The position numbers and the translations under genes are program-made. Positions 53,228 through 62,042 of a DNA stretch of 64,000 bases are shown here, one piece after another. The notes under the pieces are model-generated. The model did not search any database and had not been told where the DNA came from. It was given only the letters and a program-made list of their open reading frames with translations. The DNA is from SB21 sp964415295. Lineage in GTDB: Bacteria > CLD3 > SB21. The stretch's first letter is position 1. Each line of letters begins with the position of its first letter. The stretch lies in contig CAYPYN010000004.1 in assembly GCA_964415295.1 (NCBI GenBank), positions 248,001-312,000 of the forward strand, in the 5' to 3' direction.

Positions 53228-54373
53228 TCATTTTGTAACCGGCTTGCCGGGCTTCTGTTTCGGGTACGAATATCCCTCGTGACATCCGCTGCAGTCCGGT
53301 TTGAGTCCGTAATTATTCTTCGAATGGCAATCGGAACATTCGAGGTCCGAATGATTATCATCGAGCTGCAGGCCTGTCACCGCATGCTTGAATGTTGCCT
53401 TGTTCCAGCCCGTATGACACCGGATGCATTGGCTGTCGACCTTCTTGAAAGGCTGTTTTGTGCCGTGGCATTTGGCGCAGGATAGTCGCTCATGGTATTT
53501 ACCAAGAGCCCAACCCGTTTTCTTCGCATGATCGAAAGGCCCCAATTTGGTATCGCTATGGCAGTCGCCGCACGCTTGATTCTTGTCATGACAGGCGATG
53601 CAACGGGAATGTTGTTCCTCAAATGAGGCATTGACTGGTATTACTCTCTTAATCGGCTGCTTCGATTTATTGGCTGCATCATGGCATTTCGTGCAGTTCT
53701 CTTGCTTGTGACAAGTAACGCATGTTAATCCGAATTTCTTGGTATGCTCATCATGATAAAAGGTAACCAATTTCCCTTTGTCGGAATTGGTCTCATACAT
53801 GAGGCTGGTTGGCTCATTTAGGGTTGGATGGCTCTTCCCCGCATACATTTTTTTGTCTTTGGCGGAACCCGTTTTATCCCCTGACCTCAGTTCGTGGCAA
53901 GTATTGCATCCCGTTTCATGGCTCCATTCTCGATGGCAATCCATGCATTGACGATGGAAAGCGCCCTTCAGATCTGGAAGACTCACATCATCTCTTTTTC
54001 TTCCCGGCTCATGGCAGCTTTGACATTTAAGAATAGGTCCTGACGTATTGTGATGATGGCAATTTTCGCAACCGCCGGACATCACGGACATCTGCGCGTG
54101 GATTTTGTGTGAAAAATAGACCGGACCGTAGCGGTCTGTGAGTTGATCCATAACAATGAGTTCCGGTGTCTCCTCGGGCGCCTGATACACAGTAGCGATC
54201 TTCTCCCTCGGACAAAGAACCAGGCACGGTTCATCTTTGGTAGGAACTTCACACGTATGGCACGTTTTACAACTGAGGTTCAGTTTGGTGTGGCTTTTGA
54301 CAACACTCTGCTGGGCCAGGATCCGGCCGGATACGGCAACTACTAACAATATAAAGAAGAATAGCTTTTTCAT
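53228..54373 (-). CDS. Periplasmic multihaem cytochrome c (13 CXXCH motifs)
   Basis: A 381-residue exported protein with a signal peptide ending GRILA. I count 13 CXXCH haem-c motifs, beginning at residues 35, 102, 117, 143, 156, 218, 227, 258, 268, 299, 316, 346 and 361. Extra cysteines at 41, 50 and 54, just after the first haem motif, do not belong to haem sites. Many free histidines could act as second axial ligands, as in class III-type cytochromes. The ATG overlaps the NrfD stop (ATGA), so it belongs with the NrfD and ferredoxin subunits and probably carries electrons away from them in the periplasm. Confidence 0.93.
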   Translation of the reverse strand: MKKLFFFILLVVAVSGRILAQQSVVKSHTKLNLSCKTCHTCEVPTKDEPCLVLCPREKIATVYQAPEETPELIVMDQLTDRYGPVYFSHKIHAQMSVMSGGCENCHHHNTSGPILKCQSCHEPGRKRDDVSLPDLKGAFHRQCMDCHREWSHETGCNTCHELRSGDKTGSAKDKKMYAGKSHPTLNEPTSLMYETNSDKGKLVTFYHDEHTKKFGLTCVTCHKQENCTKCHDAANKSKQPIKRVIPVNASFEEQHSRCIACHDKNQACGDCHSDTKLGPFDHAKKTGWALGKYHERLSCAKCHGTKQPFKKVDSQCIRCHTGWNKATFKHAVTGLQLDDNHSDLECSDCHSKNNYGLKPDCSGCHEGYSYPKQKPGKPVTK

Positions 54374-55617
54374 GACTCCACCCCTCTGATTGAGTATTTG
54401 GTGGGCTGTGCGGTGGGTTTACCAGGCAAACTTATCACTGAAAAATTCATGACTATGAAACGGTATGCGAGAACCAACATCGCGACAAAACCCAATGTCA
54501 CCGAAATCTCTCCGATGGACGGAAAGTACGGCGTGGTGGCATACGGCGGCGTATAGGCGACAATAAAGTTATTAATGCGGTTGAGCAGTACGCCAAGAAC
54601 AACCAACGTGGCGGCCGTGAACAGCAATGGCGGAGATTTCAGGACTTTGGGCGAGAGGAACATGCGTAGAGGAATAATGACCCCAAATAGGATCTCGATC
54701 GTGAACATCACGCTCTCCGTACTGAATTCCGCAAGATAAACAAAAGTCTCTCTGACGAACATATCGCCGATCTTGAAGGCGAGATATATGCCAAGCAATG
54801 GCGCAACCATGGAACCTAGCCGAGAAAGGATCGGCATTTCAGGTTTTAGCTTGAGCGAACGGGATGCAATAAGCGACTCAAAAATGACCATCGGAAAACC
54901 GACGGAAACGGCTGATAACAGGAACAGCAACGGAAGGATCGGTGTTTGCCACAGCGGATGCATTTTCTGACCGGCAATTACCATCAGAGTTCCCAGCGAC
55001 GACTGATGCAGAGTTGATAAAACGACGCCGGCGATGATAAAAACAAACATAGTCTTCGAAAGGCCGCGATCGAGCAGCCGCAGTATCTTGTCTGAAATCC
55101 TGTTAAATACAGAAAGAGGCCCTGGCAAATTGACTTTGCCGATAAACCGTTCGGTAAAGATGGGCAGAAATTCTATGTATAAGACGGTCATGTAAATCAT
55201 GACGCAGATACCCACTTCAAAGAGAGCGGAATTGCCGTTCCACATGATCAGCGGATGCCAGATATAATACCAGCGGCCAATGTCAACAAAAACGCCGATG
55301 GCCACGAACGTATATCCGAGCATGGCGGTTAATAGTGCGGGACGGATCACCACATGGTACTTTTCGCGGTGCATCACATGACCCAATGCAGCGGTAGTAA
55401 AACCGCCGGCCGCCAACGCGACGCCCGCGGCCACGTCAACACCTATCCAGAGTCCCCACGGATATTGATTATCCAAATTGGTCACCGCACCGAGCCCAAA
55501 GAGAAACCGTCCCATCAGAAATACCATCCCGTTGACAGCGATGAGAATGAGTATGATGACTCCGGGCGTAAAGAATTTATATTTGATCGGTACCGGGTTA
55601 ACGGCTTCGTGGTTCAT
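54370..55617 (-). CDS. NrfD/HybB-type quinone-interacting membrane subunit
   Basis: A 415-residue polytopic protein with about ten transmembrane segments, matching the NrfD/PsrC/HybB family (NQYPWGLWIGVDVAAGVALA near the start, and the later HQSSLG block). Such subunits exchange electrons with menaquinone and pass them to a periplasmic ferredoxin partner. The ATG at 55617 overlaps the stop of the ferredoxin gene (ATGA) and is preceded by AGGAGGAAGAG. No molybdopterin or hydrogenase catalytic subunit is encoded here, so the complex looks like a quinone-cytochrome oxidoreductase. Confidence 0.93.
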   Translation of the reverse strand: MNHEAVNPVPIKYKFFTPGVIILILIAVNGMVFLMGRFLFGLGAVTNLDNQYPWGLWIGVDVAAGVALAAGGFTTAALGHVMHREKYHVVIRPALLTAMLGYTFVAIGVFVDIGRWYYIWHPLIMWNGNSALFEVGICVMIYMTVLYIEFLPIFTERFIGKVNLPGPLSVFNRISDKILRLLDRGLSKTMFVFIIAGVVLSTLHQSSLGTLMVIAGQKMHPLWQTPILPLLFLLSAVSVGFPMVIFESLIASRSLKLKPEMPILSRLGSMVAPLLGIYLAFKIGDMFVRETFVYLAEFSTESVMFTIEILFGVIIPLRMFLSPKVLKSPPLLFTAATLVVLGVLLNRINNFIVAYTPPYATTPYFPSIGEISVTLGFVAMLVLAYRFIVMNFSVISLPGKPTAQPTKYSIRGVES

Positions 55618-56522
55618 AGCTCTTCCTCCTCCGCTAATTCTTTGCGGCGTTTGGCGATCCACATGATCCCGCCCAGCAAAGCATAGAGGGAAACCGGCGG
55701 AACAAAATAAGCAAAAATGCCGTGCTGAATGGATTCGGATACGCCGGGCGCCGGACTCTTTCCGAGTTTGGGGAATCCGAGTTCTGAAAAATCCTTGGAA
55801 GCAAGATACAGCCAGGAAGTCCCTCCAACTTCGTATTCACCAAAAATATGATCAACATAACGGTCCGGATTTTTCTTGATTCTGTTTCTGGCAATCTTTA
55901 TGAGTTCGGTACGGGAGCCGTATGTGAGCGCCTCTACGGGACATATAGCCACACAAGCAGGCCATTGACCCTCATTGGTTCGATTAATGCAAAAGTCGCA
56001 TTTCATGATGCGCGGTTTCAAAGCAACCTCGTATTCAAAAGAGGGTACCTGGAACGGACAAGCCGCCATACAATAGCGGCAGCCGATACACATGTCGGTA
56101 TCCCAGACGACCGCTCCGTTCTCAAGTTTTGAAAATGCGCCAACAATGCACGCCGAAACGCAGGCCGGGCGGTCGCAATGCATACACTGTACTTTGACGT
56201 CCACGGGAAGATTGGAATTCTTGCCGTGCTCGTATTCATTCACGACGGTTAATGCCGTCGGATCAGGTCTTCTTCGAGATTCAAGGATCTTTCGGTCTTC
56301 GTATGTAACAAGTTCCCCGGCCGTCATTTGATGGGCATCTTTGCATGCCCATTCGCAATTTCTGCAGCCGACGCAGGTCGTAGTGTCCACAAGAACACCC
56401 ATCCGGTCTTCCGAAAGAATATTCGTAGGTCCTGCTTTTGCGGATGAAGCCGACAGCCCCGTAGCGGCAGCCCCGGCCACAACCGATTTCTTGAGAAAGT
56501 CGCGACGACTCTTTCCAGACAT
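55614..56522 (-). CDS. Tat-exported four-cluster ferredoxin subunit with C-terminal anchor
   Basis: A 302-residue HybA/DmsB-like iron-sulfur protein. The start at 56522 has AAAGGA upstream and gives a twin-arginine signal SRRDFLKK; longer upstream starts would bury it. Sixteen cysteines form four [4Fe-4S] sites: 50-53-56-60, 113-116-121-125, 145-148-151-155 and 175-178-190-194. A transmembrane helix near 270-290 anchors the C-terminus. It is the first gene of the redox operon and should relay electrons between the NrfD subunit and the multihaem cytochrome on the periplasmic side. Confidence 0.94.
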   Translation of the reverse strand: MSGKSRRDFLKKSVVAGAAATGLSASSAKAGPTNILSEDRMGVLVDTTTCVGCRNCEWACKDAHQMTAGELVTYEDRKILESRRRPDPTALTVVNEYEHGKNSNLPVDVKVQCMHCDRPACVSACIVGAFSKLENGAVVWDTDMCIGCRYCMAACPFQVPSFEYEVALKPRIMKCDFCINRTNEGQWPACVAICPVEALTYGSRTELIKIARNRIKKNPDRYVDHIFGEYEVGGTSWLYLASKDFSELGFPKLGKSPAPGVSESIQHGIFAYFVPPVSLYALLGGIMWIAKRRKELAEEEEL

Positions 56523-56567
56523 GTTCCGTTCCTTTCGAAGTGTTGAAAACAATTCCACCAGCATACC

Positions 56568-56595
56568 AATATACATGTGTTTTTTTTCACAAACA
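56568..56595 (-). promoter_or_regulatory. Candidate promoter of the redox operon
   Basis: On the minus strand TTGTTT (56595-56590) and TATATT (56573-56568) are separated by 16 bases. The start codon of the ferredoxin gene is about 45 bases downstream of the -10 box. Confidence 0.4.
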
Positions 56596-56608
56596 ATGAC
56601 GACCGTCA
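56595..56608. promoter_or_regulatory. Palindrome with FNR/CRP-like geometry
   Basis: ATGACGACCGTCAT, two five-base inverted half sites (ATGAC/GTCAT) separated by four bases, the architecture of FNR-type sites but with a different half-site sequence. It abuts the candidate -35 box, with its centre about 40 bases upstream of the expected transcription start. Confidence 0.4.
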
Positions 56609-56609
56609 T

Positions 56610-56880
56610 GTTTTTCAACAGTCGCTCATATTTATTTTAGACCTTTATAAAGCACTAATACTATCAATATCAATAGCTTGTGTCGTGTTTGATGGAACGA
56701 ATATAGTTTGTTACAAAAGGAACAATGTTGATTAAATGATGTCTTTTTCAATGTAAGTGTTAATAATGTAAGCACTATTGATAGCTAACGGTGTATAGAG
56801 CTTGGGAACAATAAATTCTGAGAAAACTTCCAGAAATCGCTTCGGATGAACAAAAGTTGTATGGCTTCCCTACTTTCTAC
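56610..56880. other. AT-rich spacer between redox operon and pheT
   Basis: The 427 bases between the divergent genes hold the promoter and palindrome on the left and the pheT promoter on the right. Between them I see only weak structure: AGCACTA repeated at 56651 and 56771, with CTATCAATA (56661-56669) and its inverse TATTGATAG (56776-56784) beside them. No convincing gene or RNA was found. Confidence 0.5.
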
Positions 56881-56909
56881 TTGATTATCAGGAAAAAAAA
56901 TAATATAGA
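56881..56909 (+). promoter_or_regulatory. Candidate sigma-70 promoter for pheT
   Basis: TTGATT at 56881-56886 and TATAGA at 56904-56909 with a 17-base spacer, 41 bases before the pheT start codon. Confidence 0.45.
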
Positions 56910-56949
56910 TTTATATTATGTTTCTCTTTGGACCCAGTATGGAGTATCT

Positions 56950-59349
56950 ATGAAAGTCTCACTTAATTGGCTCAAAGATTATGTCGATATAACACGGTCG
57001 CCGGAAGAACTGGCGCACCGTCTTACGATGAACGGACTCAATGTCGAAGAAATCATCGTTCGCGACAACTTCAAAGGAGTCGTACTCGGAAAAGTAGTTG
57101 AAGCGGTAAAACATCCGAACGCAGACAAGTTATCTCTGACGAAAGTAGATGTAGGTACGGAAACACTGCGTATCGTATGCGGCGCGCCGAACGTGGCCGC
57201 CGGACAACTCGTTGCCGTAGCTACTATCGGCACTGTCATGCCGGGCGGTTTTGAGATCAAAAAAGCCAAAATACGCGGTGAGGAATCCCATGGGATGATC
57301 TGTTCCAAAAGCGAGCTCGGTTTTGAAAAGGAAAAATCAGCAGGAATATGGGAACTGGATGCCACCAGACCGTATCAGCTGGGACAGCCGTTTTCAAACT
57401 TCATGGGTTCCGGCGATACCGTTTTTGAGATCGATGTTACGTCCAACCGGCCCGACTGTCTTAACATGATAGGAATCGCACGGGAGATTGCCGTCATCGA
57501 AGAAAAACCCTTAAGAATTCCGATAACCGGCCATGAAGAAAAGGGAGAACCTGTTGAAGCCGCGGCCACGATCACCATTGAAGACACAGAAGGCTGCCCC
57601 CGATACGCGGCCCGCGTAATCATGAATGTCACCGTCGGCCCTTCCCCTTCCTGGCTTATAGAAAAACTGGAATCCGTCGGCCTTCGCTCCGTCAATAACA
57701 TAGTGGATGTAACCAATTTCGTGATGTTGGAATGCGGACAGCCCCTGCATGCCTTTGATTACGACGAACTTAGAGGACGCCGTATTATTGTCAAGAAATC
57801 CCGACCGGGCGATAAATTTCAAACGTTGGACGGTAAAGAGCATGACTTGAATGATGAAACGGTGATGATCTGCGATGCCGAGCGCGCGATAGCTATCGGC
57901 GGCATTATGGGCGGCCGCAATTCGGAAATCTCAGACAAAACAACAAACGTACTATTGGAATCGGCCTCATTCAATTCCCGGCGGATACGACGTTCGTCCA
58001 AACATCTCGGAATCAATTCCGATGCTTCGTCGCGATTCGGCAAAGGCGTGGATCCGGACGGAACGGTTCGCGCCGCCAATCGTGCAGCGGCCCTTATCGT
58101 ACATGTAGCCGGCGGAACGCTTTGCAGAGGAGTCATAGACCGGGTGGCCATTCCATTCACACCGCAAAACATTACACTAGATATCTCTTCAGTAAGCCGG
58201 CTGCTTGGATTAGCCATTCCGGAAAACGATATCGTCCGAATTCTAGAAAAGCTGGAGTGCCGGGTTAGTCGGTCTTCAAAAGATTTATATGTTGTTTGTC
58301 CGCCCTCTTACCGGCTGGATCTGAATACGGAGGAGGACTTAATCGAAGAGATTGCCAGAATTTACGGATATGACAAGATACCCCAATCTGTTGGCGCGTA
58401 TGTCAACTACGAGGCGGAAGATTCAAAATCCGAAAAATTTCTCAGAGAACTTCGATCGGCTTTTCGTGAAGCGGCATTTTCAGAAGCCGTAACCAATTCC
58501 ATGGTCCATCCCAAACCGCAATCGATCATTAATCCGGCGGCGGAGAATCTCTTCGTAAGACTTCTGAATCCCATCAGCGAAGACATGTCCGTTATGCGGA
58601 TTTCCATGTTACCAAGCCTTCTTGAGATTGTTAAAGGAAATCTGTTCAGAAAAAACTTTGACATAAGGCTGTATGAAATTGGTAAAGTATATCTGAGTAA
58701 TGGCAAGGACTCTCTTCCGGCGGAGCAAACCATTATGTGCGGATGCGCGACAGGCGCCAGGGAACCCATGCATTGGGGATCGAAGCCTGAACCATTTGAT
58801 TTTTTTGATTTAAAGGCCCTAATACTCCGATTAGCCGGAAAGTTTATGCTTGACAATATTGAATTTAATGCTTATCATTCAAATGAAGTGTATGCTCCCA
58901 ATTCACTGGAGATTCGTTCCGACGGCAAATTCTTGGGATATTTAGGAAAACTCCAGAAGAGCGTACTAAGGCACTTTGATATTGATAAGGACGTTTGGGC
59001 GTTTGAATTGAATTATGCGGCATGGTTTGAACAGGCCGGATTCAAAAAGACGTTCAAACCCATTTCGCGTTTCCCGTCCGTGCAGCGCGATCTGGCTTTG
59101 AGTGTGGGACAATCTGTTTCTGCGGGTTTACTCATGCAAGCCATCAGGACGAATGCGGGACCCCATCTGGATTCGCTGGAACTTTTTGATTTATATACCG
59201 GCGATCAGATCATTTCCGATAGAAAGAGCCTTGCGTTCTCCATGGTTTTCCAGTCGGAAGAGCGTACGCTGACAGAAGAAGAGATCGATTCCACGGTGAA
59301 GAGTATCATCACCGCCGTGGAGAAAGAGTTTGGCGCAAAATTAAGGTAA
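56950..59349 (+). CDS. pheT: Phenylalanine-tRNA ligase beta subunit
   Basis: A 799-residue beta subunit of the alpha2-beta2 phenylalanyl-tRNA synthetase, length typical for bacteria. Domains in order: N-terminal tRNA-binding OB fold (LGKVVEAVKHPNADKL near 40), B3/B4 editing domain, B5 domain, the catalytic-like core, and the C-terminal FDX-ACB anticodon-binding domain (FPSVQRDLALSV). The start at 56950 has GGAG upstream; the frame is open for 31 codons before it without a better site. pheS is not adjacent, which is unusual. A coiled-coil gene and zapA follow. Confidence 0.95.
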   Translation: MKVSLNWLKDYVDITRSPEELAHRLTMNGLNVEEIIVRDNFKGVVLGKVVEAVKHPNADKLSLTKVDVGTETLRIVCGAPNVAAGQLVAVATIGTVMPGGFEIKKAKIRGEESHGMICSKSELGFEKEKSAGIWELDATRPYQLGQPFSNFMGSGDTVFEIDVTSNRPDCLNMIGIAREIAVIEEKPLRIPITGHEEKGEPVEAAATITIEDTEGCPRYAARVIMNVTVGPSPSWLIEKLESVGLRSVNNIVDVTNFVMLECGQPLHAFDYDELRGRRIIVKKSRPGDKFQTLDGKEHDLNDETVMICDAERAIAIGGIMGGRNSEISDKTTNVLLESASFNSRRIRRSSKHLGINSDASSRFGKGVDPDGTVRAANRAAALIVHVAGGTLCRGVIDRVAIPFTPQNITLDISSVSRLLGLAIPENDIVRILEKLECRVSRSSKDLYVVCPPSYRLDLNTEEDLIEEIARIYGYDKIPQSVGAYVNYEAEDSKSEKFLRELRSAFREAAFSEAVTNSMVHPKPQSIINPAAENLFVRLLNPISEDMSVMRISMLPSLLEIVKGNLFRKNFDIRLYEIGKVYLSNGKDSLPAEQTIMCGCATGAREPMHWGSKPEPFDFFDLKALILRLAGKFMLDNIEFNAYHSNEVYAPNSLEIRSDGKFLGYLGKLQKSVLRHFDIDKDVWAFELNYAAWFEQAGFKKTFKPISRFPSVQRDLALSVGQSVSAGLLMQAIRTNAGPHLDSLELFDLYTGDQIISDRKSLAFSMVFQSEERTLTEEEIDSTVKSIITAVEKEFGAKLR

Positions 59350-59373
59350 CCTCAAGTCCGGGAACTCGTCTCG

Positions 59374-59859
59374 ATGAAAAGCCCAGCGAGAAATAAGAAA
59401 CCTAAAGCGACGAGCGGACTTGAACTCGTTTCTAATAATAACTTCGATCTGCTCGAGATAAAGGTTCTTCAGCTTCTCCGGGAACTTCAGGAAACAAAAG
59501 ACGAGCGTGACCGGCTGAGATCCGATCTTGAAAGCAGTCAAAGCGGGCTGTCGGAATCGCTGATCCATAAGGACAAAGAGCTGGAAAATAAGGAACAGGT
59601 GCTCAGGCGTCAGCAATCCGTCCTCAAAACAAAAGAAACGGCTCTTCAGGAATTGCAGCAGGCGCTGGCTGAACAGCGTGAGCAAAACGAGGCATTGGTA
59701 TCCGAGACAAGGGAATTGAGAGAAGAAATCGAACGTCTGAAAATGTCGGAACCGGACAACGGGTCCATGGACCAAGCCAGCAAAGACCAAATACGATACC
59801 GGCTGGAGAAGGTCATTCAAAAACTTGATCAATTAGAAAAAATAGTACAAGTCAATTAA
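59374..59859 (+). CDS. Coiled-coil protein between pheT and zapA
   Basis: A 161-residue hydrophilic protein. After a basic N-terminus, residues about 25-140 form heptad-rich helices with many Glu, Gln, Lys and Leu, interrupted near 135, and the end reads YRLEKVIQKLDQLEKIV. No signal or membrane segment is present. Its placement 25 bases before zapA suggests a division-related partner, but I do not recognise the family. Position rather than sequence is the main clue. Confidence 0.7.
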   Translation: MKSPARNKKPKATSGLELVSNNNFDLLEIKVLQLLRELQETKDERDRLRSDLESSQSGLSESLIHKDKELENKEQVLRRQQSVLKTKETALQELQQALAEQREQNEALVSETRELREEIERLKMSEPDNGSMDQASKDQIRYRLEKVIQKLDQLEKIVQVN

Positions 59860-59884
59860 TCACCGCAAGTGCAGATAAACAACA

Positions 59885-60232
59885 GTGGACAAGAATACTG
59901 TTAAGGTAAATATCTATGGGTCGGAATATGTGATCAAAGGCGATGCCGACGCCGATCACATAGAAGAGATTTCCCAATTTGTCGACCAGAAGATGAAGGA
60001 GATCAATAAGAGCGGAGCCATCAAATCTCCTCTTAAGGTCGCCATTTTGGCCGCCCTCAATATCGCCGATGAATACTTTAAAACCCGGGACGAACAAAAG
60101 CAACAGATCGCTTCCTATGAAGCACGTACTCAAAAGCTCCTCCGCTCCCTGAGCGCTAGTCTCAAGGAAAAAGAAGAGCCCGTTCCGGCTGAAGATAAAG
60201 AAGAAGAAATTTCCTTATTTTCTCAAAAGTAA
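59885..60232 (+). CDS. zapA: Cell division protein ZapA-like
   Basis: A 115-residue protein with a GTG start. The N-terminal half (KVNIYGSEYVIKGDADADHIEEISQ, shortened here as VNIYGSEYVIKG) matches the ZapA globular domain, and the C-terminal half is a coiled coil ending in an acidic tail. ZapA bundles FtsZ filaments at mid-cell. It is preceded by the coiled-coil gene by 25 bases and followed by a terminator-like hairpin before rny. Confidence 0.85.
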   Translation: MDKNTVKVNIYGSEYVIKGDADADHIEEISQFVDQKMKEINKSGAIKSPLKVAILAALNIADEYFKTRDEQKQQIASYEARTQKLLRSLSASLKEKEEPVPAEDKEEEISLFSQK

Positions 60233-60267
60233 GATTCATCGAGTTTAGTCCGTTACCTTAATTTTTG

Positions 60268-60321
60268 AACCCTGTTGTTGACGATGCGGTGAAAATCCGA
60301 TTCGTGATAACAGGGTTTTTT
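60268..60321 (+). terminator. Terminator-like hairpin after zapA
   Basis: AACCCTGTT (60268-60276) pairs with AACAGGGTT (60309-60317); inside, ACGA/TCGT and CGG/CCG extend the stem. Six T follow the last pairing G. The stem is longer than a simple terminator, so it may also be a small structured RNA end. Confidence 0.78.
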
Positions 60322-60393
60322 GTTTGATCCATTAGACGGATTCCGTTCAACAAATTTGAGACCGATCATTACTAACGACGATATAGAGGACAA

Positions 60394-61956
60394 ATGGACA
60401 TAGCGATTTTCATATTAGCCGGCCTTGTCATTGCCGTGGCCGCTTTTATTTTCGGGCAGGCCTATGCTACCAAGATCACGGTTGCTAAACGCATACGAGA
60501 GGCTGAAGAAGAAGCCAAAACCATCAAAAATGCCGCCACCGCTGATGCGGAAAACCTGAAGAAGGAAAAACTGATCGAGGTATCGGATGAGTGGTTCCGC
60601 AAGAAACAGGAGTTTGACGAACAGACCAAGATCATCAAATCTCAGGTCAAGAATCAGCAGGACGAATTGCTCAAACGGGAACGCAATATCGAGCAAAAAG
60701 GCGATCTGATTACGCGCAAGGAGAAAGATTTTCTTCATCGCGAACAATTGCTGCACAGCAAGATGGAAGAGACCACCCGGAGGAACGAGCAACTGGAAGC
60801 TCTGATCAAGTCTGAGAATGAAAAGCTCGAACAGATAGCGCGTATGAGCGCCGAAGATGCCAAACAGGTACTGATGAGCAACATGACCGAAAAGGCCAAA
60901 CAGGAATCGGCCCAGGCGGTCAGAAATATCAAGGAACAGGCTCAGTTGACCGCCAAAGAACAGATCAAGAACGTGCTTTTGCAGGCCATCAACCGGACCG
61001 CCATGGATCACACTATTGAGACAACCGTTACATCGATCAAATTGCCGAGTAATGAGATGAAAGGCCGCATTATCGGCCGCGAAGGAAGGAATATTCGCGC
61101 TTTTGAAACGATCACCGGATGCGAGATACTTATCGACGACACGCCCAATACGATCGTGATCTCCGGTTTTGACCCTATCCGCAGGGAAATTGCAAAGATG
61201 GCCCTTGAGAGCCTGATTACCGACGGACGTATCCATCCGGGACGCATCGAAGATGTGGTGGAAAAGGCCAAGCGCGATCTCGATGAGGTCATCGTTGCCG
61301 CAGGTGAAGAAGCATTATTTGAGGTTGGCGTTCACGGTACGCATATCGAGATAGTCAAGCTTTTGGGTAAACTGAAATACCGTACGCAGTACGGGCTTAA
61401 CCTCCTGCAGCACAGCACCGAAACGGCCATCATTGCCGGATTGATCGCGGCGGAACTGGGATTCGATGTGCAACTCGCCAAACGGGCCGCTATTCTTCAT
61501 GATATAGGTTTTGCGGTTGATCGTACCGATCAGCATCATGCCGCCGCCGGCGCCGACGTGGCCAGAAAATACGGCGAGAACGCAACCGTTCAATTGGCCA
61601 TCTTACTGCATCACGAGAACCCGACCACGGCGCATCCGATTGCGGTAATCGTTGCCGCGGCAAATCAGCTCAGTAAAGATCGCCCGGGCTCGCAGAAAAA
61701 AGCATTGGAAAGCTATCTCAAACGCCTGCACCACCTCGAAGATATGGCGCTTTCCTTCACCGGAGTTCTCAAAGCTTACGCCATTCAGGCCGGACGTGAA
61801 ATACGGGTACTTGTGGATTACAATGTGCTGGACGATAACAAATCAATGGTTCTGGCCGACGATCTGACAAGAAAAATCGAAACAGAATTGGAATATCCCG
61901 GCCAAGTCAAGGTAACGGTGATCCGGGAATACCGGGCTATTGACATGGCGAAGTAA
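60394..61956 (+). CDS. rny: Ribonuclease Y
   Basis: A 520-residue membrane-anchored endoribonuclease that starts mRNA decay. An N-terminal transmembrane helix (about 3-23) is followed by a long coiled coil (about 30-200), a KH RNA-binding domain (GREGRNIRAFE near 230) and an HD domain (LHDIGFAVD near 370). The length equals the family norm. It ends at a bidirectional terminator shared with ssb. Confidence 0.97.
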   Translation: MDIAIFILAGLVIAVAAFIFGQAYATKITVAKRIREAEEEAKTIKNAATADAENLKKEKLIEVSDEWFRKKQEFDEQTKIIKSQVKNQQDELLKRERNIEQKGDLITRKEKDFLHREQLLHSKMEETTRRNEQLEALIKSENEKLEQIARMSAEDAKQVLMSNMTEKAKQESAQAVRNIKEQAQLTAKEQIKNVLLQAINRTAMDHTIETTVTSIKLPSNEMKGRIIGREGRNIRAFETITGCEILIDDTPNTIVISGFDPIRREIAKMALESLITDGRIHPGRIEDVVEKAKRDLDEVIVAAGEEALFEVGVHGTHIEIVKLLGKLKYRTQYGLNLLQHSTETAIIAGLIAAELGFDVQLAKRAAILHDIGFAVDRTDQHHAAAGADVARKYGENATVQLAILLHHENPTTAHPIAVIVAAANQLSKDRPGSQKKALESYLKRLHHLEDMALSFTGVLKAYAIQAGREIRVLVDYNVLDDNKSMVLADDLTRKIETELEYPGQVKVTVIREYRAIDMAK

Positions 61957-61976
61957 AAATCAGGACAATTAGACAC

Positions 61977-62020
61977 AAAAAAAAGCCGTTACCCCGAATT
62001 TGTCGGGTGAACGGCTTTTG
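61977..62020 (+). terminator. Bidirectional terminator between rny and ssb
   Basis: AAAAGCCGTT pairs with AACGGCTTTT, with an inner CCCGA/TCGGG helix, flanked by A and T runs usable in both directions. Confidence 0.9.
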
Positions 62021-62042
62021 TAGTTTTATCTATACTTGTGTA

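Noticed and set aside
60233..60393. 6S RNA gene between zapA and rny.
   Set aside because: Only about 160 bases are available and the visible structure is one hairpin with a T run, which is better explained as a terminator; the central bubble of 6S RNA was not seen.
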